From contig DVOG01000033.1 in NCBI GenBank assembly GCA_018713755.1, forward strand, positions 1 to 6,320: a DNA stretch of 6,320 bases. Reading direction: 5' to 3'. Shown here in pieces: positions 1-4,849 of the stretch (positions are counted from its first letter, which is position 1; each line of letters starts with the position of its first letter). A program made the position numbers and the translations under genes. The notes under the pieces were generated by a model. The model was given only the letters and a program-made list of their open reading frames with translations. It searched no databases and was not told the DNA's origin. Source of the stretch: Candidatus Spyradosoma merdigallinarum. Its GTDB lineage: Bacteria > Verrucomicrobiota > Verrucomicrobiia > Opitutales > UBA953.

Positions 1-30
1 CGTGGGCTCGGAGATGTGTATAAGAGACAG
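1..30 (+). other. Nextera/Tn5 sequencing adapter remnant (artefact)
   Basis: These bases equal the last 30 nt of the Illumina Nextera read-2 transposase adapter. They end in the 19-bp Tn5 mosaic end (12-30, AGATGTGTATAAGAGACAG). This is untrimmed library sequence, not genome. An in-frame ATG at 16 inside it would add the false residues MYKRQ to the first protein. Biological sequence starts at base 31. Confidence 0.97.
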
Positions 31-1395
31 AGCGCAGACCGCGCCGCCGTGGCCGTGTCGCGCGGCGCGCTCGACAAATTGTCGCGCGACGAGCTCCAGG
101 CGGTCGTCGGACATGAGTTTTCCCACATTCTCAACGGCGACATGCAGCTGAACATCCGGCTGGTCGGCTGGATTTTCGGCCTGATCGTGATTTCGCTTCT
201 GGGGCAGATTCTTTTGCGCGCTGGAGCTTTTTCTCCGCGGACGCGTTCCCGCGACGGGAAAAACGCGGCGGCGCTCGTGCTGCTCATCGGCGTGGGGCTT
301 CTCGCCATCGGGTTCATTTCGCAGATTTTCGCGCAGATTATCCAAGCGGCGATTTCCCGCCACCGTGAACGGCTCGCCGACGCGAGCGCCACGCAGTTCA
401 CGCGCAACCCGAAAGCGCTCGCGAACGCCCTCTCGCGCATCGGCGGCGACGCGGCCGGCAGCAGGATTTCATCGCCGCGGGCGGGAGAATTCGCGCACTT
501 GTTTTTCGCGAGCGGCGTGAACGCGCTTTTCGCCACGCACCCGCCTTTGGAAGAGCGCATCCGGGCGCTCGATCCTTCCTGGGACGGCGAATTTCTCCCG
601 CCGCTGAGCGCGCCGGAGCGGGCGGAAAACGCGGAGGCGAATTTGAGCGGGCTGCGGAACGTCTCGGAGACCAATTCCGTGCCCCCGTTCCTCGCCGAAA
701 TGACGCGCAACGCGGACGACGCGAAAACGCTGATTTGCCTGCTGATGATGACGGACTCCCCGGAGCGCAACGTAGAACAGGCGAAAATTCTCCTCGAACG
801 GGAAAAATCCGCAGTGTTCAAAAAAATGGAGCATCTCTGGGAGCGCATGAGAAATTTTCCCCGCGAAAAGCGCATCGCCGCCGTGCTGGTCGCGGCGCCC
901 GCGCTGCGGGAACTTTCCGCGCGGGATCGCCGCGAATTCTGCGAAACGCTGGATTTGCTCGCGCAGACGGACGGGAACGTCTCCATCTTTGAATTCTGCA
1001 TTCTGGCGGCGGTCAGAGGCCTGCTGCTCTCCGAAAGTCAGCGGAAACTGTCGCCCTCCGACGTCCGGTCGGAAGCGGAACTCGTGCTGAATTTCTTCCT
1101 GCGCGGGAACAAAACCCCTCGCAGCCGATGGGCCCAGGATCTTTCCGCGGCGCTGGCGAAACAGACGATGTTTCCGGGATCATTGCGCGTGCTCGACGAC
1201 GCCGCGCTGAACTTTCCTGCGCTCGAGGCGGCCTTTCGAAAACTGCGCGCTTCTCCGATCCGCATAAGGGAACAGTTGCTTTTCACGGCGCGCGACGTCA
1301 TCGCCGCCGACGGAGAAATCACTCCGGAGGAAAACGACGTTCTCTCCGCCTTCGCGGTCGCCCTCGCCTGCCCCGCTCCGCAGGGAAGCGTCTGA
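31..1395 (+). CDS. M48 family membrane zinc metallopeptidase (HtpX/Ste24-like), 5'-truncated
   Basis: This is the C-terminal part of a membrane-bound M48 zinc protease, a family that degrades misfolded or damaged membrane proteins. Counting residues from base 16, the zinc motif HEFSH is at 33-37. Two hydrophobic segments follow (about 46-68 and 84-112). The third zinc ligand is Glu118 in SRHRERLADASATQFTR, and the family motif ATHPPLEERIRALDPSW is at 173-189. This order (HExxH, two membrane segments, ligand Glu) is typical of HtpX-type enzymes. The C-terminal ~250 residues are helical and extend beyond classical HtpX. They contain two acidic 'DG' segments (TDGNVSIFEF 318-327 and ADGEITPEE 431-439) that recall TerB-like helical domains, a weak resemblance. 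The true start and the N-terminal membrane region are missing because the contig begins inside the gene; the ATG at 16 is adapter. The gene converges on the next one. Confidence 0.9.
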   Translation, partial: SADRAAVAVSRGALDKLSRDELQAVVGHEFSHILNGDMQLNIRLVGWIFGLIVISLLGQILLRAGAFSPRTRSRDGKNAAALVLLIGVGLLAIGFISQIFAQIIQAAISRHRERLADASATQFTRNPKALANALSRIGGDAAGSRISSPRAGEFAHLFFASGVNALFATHPPLEERIRALDPSWDGEFLPPLSAPERAENAEANLSGLRNVSETNSVPPFLAEMTRNADDAKTLICLLMMTDSPERNVEQAKILLEREKSAVFKKMEHLWERMRNFPREKRIAAVLVAAPALRELSARDRREFCETLDLLAQTDGNVSIFEFCILAAVRGLLLSESQRKLSPSDVRSEAELVLNFFLRGNKTPRSRWAQDLSAALAKQTMFPGSLRVLDDAALNFPALEAAFRKLRASPIRIREQLLFTARDVIAADGEITPEENDVLSAFAVALACPAPQGSV

Positions 1396-1430
1396 AGAAG
1401 ATCGTCCTTTTTGCGTTCCCGCATCTTCCT

Positions 1431-1471
1431 TGGGAAAAGCGATTTTCAATCGCTTTCGCGTGACTCGGGAA
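1431..1471 (+). repeat. REP-like palindromic element, copy 1
   Basis: A 9-bp perfect stem (AAAGCGATT 1436-1444, loop TTC, AATCGCTTT 1448-1456) sits in a longer unit beginning TGGGA. The same unit occurs in reverse orientation at 1563-1605. The first 33 positions of the two copies differ at only five bases. An outer 8-bp inverted pair, GCGTTCCC (1413-1420) and GGGAACGC (1467-1474), encloses this hairpin. It could be a mobile REP-type repeat, a transcription end signal, or both. Confidence 0.6.
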
Positions 1472-1562
1472 CGCCGGGAAAAGGCGGTCGCGCAAACCAA
1501 TCCTGCGGCCGAAAAAACACCCGCGCAGATCGATTTTTCGGGCGGGCACCTCGTCACTCGGT

Positions 1563-1605
1563 CTTCCCTATATCGCACGGAAGCGATTGCAAATCGCTTC
1601 TCCCA
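1563..1605 (-). repeat. REP-like palindromic element, copy 2 (inverted)
   Basis: This is a 9-bp perfect stem (GAAGCGATT 1580-1588, loop GCA, AATCGCTTC 1592-1600). Read on the minus strand it aligns with copy 1 from TGGGA onward, with five mismatches in 33 positions. The compensated outermost stem pair (A-T in copy 1, G-C in copy 2) suggests the folded structure is kept. It lies 35 bp beyond the stop codon of the leftward gene, where a 3'-end structure would be expected. Confidence 0.6.
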
Positions 1606-1639
1606 TGATGCGTCCCCGAAAGCGGCGGGAACGCTTTGT

Positions 1640-4177
1640 TCACGGACGGATGACGATGCCGACAGTCCACTCGCAGAAAAAGCGATCGGCTTTGCGGACG
1701 ACGAATCCGGTTTTCGCGTCCCCGCGCCGCCAGACGTAGAAAAATCCGTTTTCTTCCCGGCAGACGATGTGCATTTCGCCGAGCGCCTGATCCGGCGAAA
1801 ACGCCGTGCGGAAATACGCCAGCAGCGTCTTTCCCGTGAGCGCGGGACAAAAATCTTCCGCCCGGATTTTGAATTTTTCGGGATTTTCCTTTTCCTCGCG
1901 GACGAAAAAATACGGGGCCTGCGCCGCGACGAACGCGCGAATGACCGCCTCGTCCTCCGGCGTTCCCGCGGCGAGCGGCTCTTCCTGAAGATTTCCCGGC
2001 GGAAGGCAGTTGCGCAGCGGCGGGCGATCGGGATTTTCGATGCGGGAAATTTCGCCGAAGACGACGCCTTTTTCCCACGAATGCAGCTTCGATTTTTCTC
2101 CGTCCGCGATGATGCCCTGCTCCGGAAAGCCGCTCGCCCAAACGTAAAAATCGCCGTCGATTTCCGCGCAGACGTCGGGAACGCGCCAAAACGCGAAGGC
2201 GTTCCGGACGGCGAGGAGGATTTCCTTCGGCGACGCTCCCGCGATCGGAGAAGAAAAGCGCGTCGCGAACGGCTTTTTCCGAATCGCGTCTTTTTCCCAT
2301 TTCATTTTTTCCGCGACGCGGCGGACGAAAGCCATGTCTTCCGCGGAAGGCGTCGGCATGGCGAAATCCGCCGCCGCGCCCGCGGGAACGCGGGAGAAAT
2401 CCGCCGCATCGGCGTCGGCGGCGGCGAAAACGACGTCGCACTCCGCCGGATTCGCGCGAACGGCCGAAGACAATCCCGGAGCCTTATAACCGGCGAACGC
2501 GGCGTTTTCGTAATCCGCGGGATTTTGCGCCGAGATTTTCGGCGTTCCGTAAGACGGGTCGTAATAAGCATCTCCGACCTTCGTGATCCAGTGCGCGTTG
2601 AACGCCTCCGGCGTCGTCGGATTGCCCTGCCCCGGCAGAATTCCTGCGGGAACGGCCGTTCCTTCCGGCGCGGGCGGAGCGTCGGAAGCCATGATGTAAG
2701 CGTAATCCACAACGCGCGCTTGAACAGGCGGATCGCCCGCCCATTCATACAGCGTTTGTGTCGGCGCAGGGGAAAGCGGCGCGCCGAAATCCCAGTTTTT
2801 GACCATGACGCCTTCCGTGCTTAAACCTGCCGGATCTGCGGAAAATTTTGACCGAACGGAAACTCTGTTCGCGTCGATGCCCTGCAAAAGCAGCGCGTCG
2901 CGGAAAAGCCCGCTCCACGCCTGGCAATTGCCGTTCCCGTCTTTTGCCGCGAGAATGCCGCTCGTCGTCTTCTCGCCCATTTGACAGACGCCGCTTCCGT
3001 CGGGCATCCAATAAGTCATGACCTTGCCGTCGGATTTTCTCGCCACGACGCGGTCGGAAAATTCCCCGTAAATCGCGTCGACGATCTGCGCCGTTCCGCT
3101 GATTCCGTGCGCGTTGCGGCAGCCGACGTCAAAAAGCGTTTCCTGCCGCAGAGAGCACTCCGGCTCCGCGCAGACGGCATAAAGCGCATTTTCGGAAACG
3201 AGCGTTCCCGCTCCGACCGTCCAACGCGTCTCGTAGTTCGGGAAGTGCGCGGGAACGCCGCTCGGAGAAAGCGGAGACTCCGCGACGCGGTTCATCGTGA
3301 CGCTCGCCGTGAACGGACCGGAAACGACGATGGGCGGAGGCTCGTCGCCCGTCGTCGCGACGCCGCCGAAAACGACGTCTCCGAATCCGATTTCCAGCGT
3401 TTTTCCCGGCGGGAACGGCCACTCGCCCTCTGAAGCGAGCGTAATCGTCGCCTCCGCACGGACTTTGTTTCCGCTCACGTAGGCGGCGGGCGAGCGCTCT
3501 TCTCTTCCCGCCGCGTAATGAATCGCCGGATACGCCGCGCCGGAATCTTTGAAGACGCTCAGAAAGCCGTCGCCGGAAAAGGCGAGCGCGTTCAGCGCGA
3601 CGTTTACGCAAAAGCCGGTTTCCGCGCTTTGCCGCCCCGGGACCGCAAGCGCGCAATCGGCGGAATTTTCCTCGGGAACAAACGCCGCGTAAGTTTCGAA
3701 AAGATGGTCGGACGGCAGGAAAAAATAAAGCTCGCGCGCAGCAGACGAACCCGCGGGAACGCGGAAAACCTCCGAAATTTTCAGAACGGGACAGCCGTCG
3801 TGGATGCGGCGGTTCTGATGCCGCGCGACGTAAATCTTCACGCGATAAGCGGCGTCGCCCGTCGCCGTTCCCGCGTCGCGCCAGCGGAAGACGCAGAGAC
3901 GAAGCTTCATCTCCGCGACCGGCGGCGAGGCGTCTTCGAGATTTTTCCGCCGAAGGCGAGCGACTTCCTCGGCGCTCTCGTCTTCGACGCGAATTTCGCG
4001 GACGACCGGCTCGCCCAAAAGCCGTTGCTCGGCGATTCCCGGAAAAGCGTCGCCCACGGAATCGACGAAGCCCCATGCAGGCTCCCGCGAAGAATTTTCT
4101 TCGCCGAAAAACGCGGGCGTTCCCGCGAAAAAGAAAATCAAAAGGAAGAGAAATTTCTTTTTGACGGAGCGAAGCAT
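1640..4177 (-). CDS. Predicted secreted transglutaminase-like domain protein with duplicated C-terminal module
   Basis: The ATG at 4177 gives 845 residues starting with a signal peptide (MLRSVKKK then a FLFLLIFFF core). An in-frame TTG at 4213 would add 12 residues before it and overlap the previous stop as TTGA; I prefer ATG because it leaves a normal signal peptide. Counting from 4213, the N-terminal ~350 residues look beta-rich. A transglutaminase-like core follows: Cys430 in GNGNCQAWSGLF, His541 in NAHWITKVGDAYYDPSYG, and Asp552 in the same segment. This is the Cys-His-Asp triad order of the transglutaminase/cysteine protease fold, with a helix after the Cys. Residues ~626-718 and ~754-853 are a tandem duplication (FYVWASG and FYVWRRG as landmarks). 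It is probably exported to the periplasm or cell surface. Substrate and exact reaction (crosslinking, deamidation or proteolysis) are unknown. The only start-proximal SD-like GAGGA (4183-4179) is spaced too close. Confidence 0.72.
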   Translation of the reverse strand: MLRSVKKKFLFLLIFFFAGTPAFFGEENSSREPAWGFVDSVGDAFPGIAEQRLLGEPVVREIRVEDESAEEVARLRRKNLEDASPPVAEMKLRLCVFRWRDAGTATGDAAYRVKIYVARHQNRRIHDGCPVLKISEVFRVPAGSSAARELYFFLPSDHLFETYAAFVPEENSADCALAVPGRQSAETGFCVNVALNALAFSGDGFLSVFKDSGAAYPAIHYAAGREERSPAAYVSGNKVRAEATITLASEGEWPFPPGKTLEIGFGDVVFGGVATTGDEPPPIVVSGPFTASVTMNRVAESPLSPSGVPAHFPNYETRWTVGAGTLVSENALYAVCAEPECSLRQETLFDVGCRNAHGISGTAQIVDAIYGEFSDRVVARKSDGKVMTYWMPDGSGVCQMGEKTTSGILAAKDGNGNCQAWSGLFRDALLLQGIDANRVSVRSKFSADPAGLSTEGVMVKNWDFGAPLSPAPTQTLYEWAGDPPVQARVVDYAYIMASDAPPAPEGTAVPAGILPGQGNPTTPEAFNAHWITKVGDAYYDPSYGTPKISAQNPADYENAAFAGYKAPGLSSAVRANPAECDVVFAAADADAADFSRVPAGAAADFAMPTPSAEDMAFVRRVAEKMKWEKDAIRKKPFATRFSSPIAGASPKEILLAVRNAFAFWRVPDVCAEIDGDFYVWASGFPEQGIIADGEKSKLHSWEKGVVFGEISRIENPDRPPLRNCLPPGNLQEEPLAAGTPEDEAVIRAFVAAQAPYFFVREEKENPEKFKIRAEDFCPALTGKTLLAYFRTAFSPDQALGEMHIVCREENGFFYVWRRGDAKTGFVVRKADRFFCEWTVGIVIRP

Positions 4178-4209
4178 TTCCTCATTGAAAAAAAAAACGT
4201 CGTCGCCTG

Positions 4210-4494
4210 TCAAGCTTCAGACGAAAGGCGCGACGCCGCGCGTTCCTTCTCTTTAATCTTTTCTTCCGGTTTCCGCTTGTCGCGCTCGCGCGTGCGGTTC
4301 GGCAGGTCCGTGCGCGCGCCCCAATAAATATCCTTCCACTCGGGCCGAATCGCGTAGCCGAGCGACTCCAGCTTCTCGATCAGCACCGCCCGCGCGAACG
4401 ACGACGTCGTCGGATACCCCTGCTCCTTCGCGCCCTTTTCCAAAAGCGCGAACAGCTCCGGCGGCAATTTGCATCCGAGTATCTTCATTCGCAT
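4210..4494 (-). CDS. Small ribbon-helix-helix (CopG/Arc-like) DNA-binding protein
   Basis: A 94-residue protein whose first half fits an RHH fold. A short strand (MKILGCKLP, residues 3-11) is followed by helix A (ELFALLEKGAKEQGY) and, after PTTS, helix B (SFARAVLIEKLESLG). The second half is a highly charged tail (NRTRERDKRKPEEKIKEKER) with no recognised domain. RHH proteins dimerise and insert the paired strands into the major groove as repressors. ATG codons at 4494 and 4488 are both possible and neither has a clear SD. The stop (4212-4210) overlaps the alternative TTG start of the transglutaminase-like gene and is 32 bp before its ATG, so they are probably co-transcribed. The gene is divergent from a second RHH gene across a dyad-rich gap. 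A role as antitoxin is possible for this fold, but no toxin gene is adjacent. Confidence 0.65.
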   Translation of the reverse strand: MRMKILGCKLPPELFALLEKGAKEQGYPTTSSFARAVLIEKLESLGYAIRPEWKDIYWGARTDLPNRTRERDKRKPEEKIKEKERAASRLSSEA

Positions 4495-4561
4495 TGTTTT
4501 CTAACTTATATAATCAGTTACACTCGAACAAGCGGAAAGGCGACGCGAAACGCGTATCGTC

Positions 4562-4589
4562 TTGACAGGTTCAACCTGTCTTGCAGAAT
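4562..4589 (+). promoter_or_regulatory. Predicted sigma70-type promoter
   Basis: A perfect -35 hexamer TTGACA (4562-4567), a 16-bp spacer, and CAGAAT (4584-4589, four of six matches to TATAAT). Transcription would begin near 4596, giving a leader of about 14 nt before the ATG at 4610. The palindromic operator candidate overlaps the -35 box and spacer. Confidence 0.45.
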
Positions 4590-4600
4590 TACAACAGGTT
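4564..4600. promoter_or_regulatory. Candidate RHH operator: 17-bp palindrome plus third half-site
   Basis: GACAGGTT-C-AACCTGTC (4564-4580) is a perfect palindrome with 8-bp arms. The heptamer ACAGGTT recurs at 4594-4600, so half-sites lie at 4565-4571, 4573-4579 (inverted) and 4594-4600. Their centres are 8 and 21 bp apart; 21 bp is about two helical turns. The array covers the -35, spacer, -10 and likely start point of the predicted promoter, as expected for a repressor site. The partial copy TTGACAGG also occurs on the minus strand at 4213-4206. Which protein binds is an inference. Confidence 0.55.
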
Positions 4601-4609
4601 TTACGACTT

Positions 4610-4798
4610 ATGACCTCGCCGCTCAAACAAGACTCCGAAGAAAAATCCGTCCGTGTTCCCGTGCCGGACGAACTCTACGAGCTTGTTCTCGAAGCCGCCC
4701 AAAAAGCCGGCGTCTCCACCGAAGAATTTCTCCGCGACATCCTTCGAGAAAAGCTCCGCGACGTTCCCGCCGCCCTCGAAAGAAGCGCGGCGGCGTAA
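4610..4798 (+). CDS. Small ribbon-helix-helix (CopG/Arc-like) DNA-binding protein
   Basis: A 62-residue protein with a clear RHH pattern: strand SVRVPV (13-18), helix A (DELYELVLEAAQKAG, 20-34) and helix B (STEEFLRDILREKLRDV, 36-52), followed by a short Ala-rich tail. The fold normally forms a dimer that binds short inverted or tandem operators. I chose ATG 4610. The frame stays open to a TTG at 4562, but that would put the palindrome and -35 box inside the gene. No strong SD is present. The gene lies directly downstream of the palindromic operator candidate, so autoregulation is likely. It is 51 bp upstream of the exported repeat protein and probably co-transcribed with it. An orphan antitoxin is an alternative, since no toxin gene is seen. 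Confidence 0.7.
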   Translation: MTSPLKQDSEEKSVRVPVPDELYELVLEAAQKAGVSTEEFLRDILREKLRDVPAALERSAAA

Positions 4799-4805
4799 AA
4801 ACGCC
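4792..4805 (+). terminator. Weak hairpin overlapping the RHH stop codon
   Basis: GGCGT (4792-4796) pairs with ACGCC (4801-4805) around an AAAA loop, and the TAA stop (4796-4798) lies inside it. A loose T-rich stretch (ATTTTCATTT) follows. The stem is only 5 bp, so at most it attenuates transcription into the next gene. Confidence 0.25.
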
Positions 4806-4849
4806 ACGATTTTCATTTCACGACAAATCTCATCCACACGAACAAAATC

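Larger units (their letters stand above)
1396..1639. other. Convergent intergenic region, non-coding, hairpin-rich
   Basis: This gap lies between the 3' ends of two converging genes. Open frames cross it, but none has a plausible start or recognisable product. It contains two inverted REP-like elements, a 6-bp hairpin (AAAGCG 1619-1624 pairing with CGCTTT 1632-1637 around loop GCGGGAA), and three copies of the iterated GGGAACG word (1414, 1467, 1627). None of the hairpins has a good following U-tract. If they end transcription, they do so differently from a canonical intrinsic terminator. Confidence 0.7.
4495..4609. promoter_or_regulatory. Divergent regulatory region between two RHH genes
   Basis: A 115-bp gap that must carry promoters for both directions. 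It contains three dyads: TAACT (4502-4506) with AGTTA (4516-4520), flanking an AT-rich TATATAAT core; ACGCG-AAA-CGCGT (4543-4555); and the 17-bp palindrome at 4564-4580. The AT-rich core read leftward (TATAAG 4510-4505) is a possible -10 for the minus-strand gene. It would give a very short leader and has only a poor TTGTTC -35 (4531-4526, 15-bp spacer). Confidence 0.55.

Noticed and set aside
16..30. ATG start for the M48 gene
   Set aside because: It lies wholly inside the Tn5 mosaic end of a sequencing adapter, so the codons are artefactual.
1396..1639. CRISPR array or tRNA in the hairpin-rich gap
   Set aside because: Only two inverted repeat copies are present with no regular spacers, and no cloverleaf can be drawn.
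1554..2441. Minus-strand frame very rich in Arg and Gly
   Set aside because: Composition is typical of a shifted frame in GC-rich coding DNA, and it overlaps the supported gene on the same strand.
1430..2824. Long plus-strand open frame opposite the transglutaminase-like gene
   Set aside because: Its translation is Arg-rich and low in recognisable structure. The opposite strand has a signal peptide, a catalytic triad and repeats. It also runs across the palindromic gap.
4509..4514. Perfect TATAAT on the plus strand as a promoter -10 box
   Set aside because: No acceptable -35 hexamer lies 15-19 bp upstream; that region is the start of the divergent gene. The TTGACA-led promoter at 4562 is better placed.
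4210..4798. Toxin-antitoxin module
   Set aside because: Both small proteins look like RHH DNA-binding proteins and no toxin-like partner is adjacent to either.
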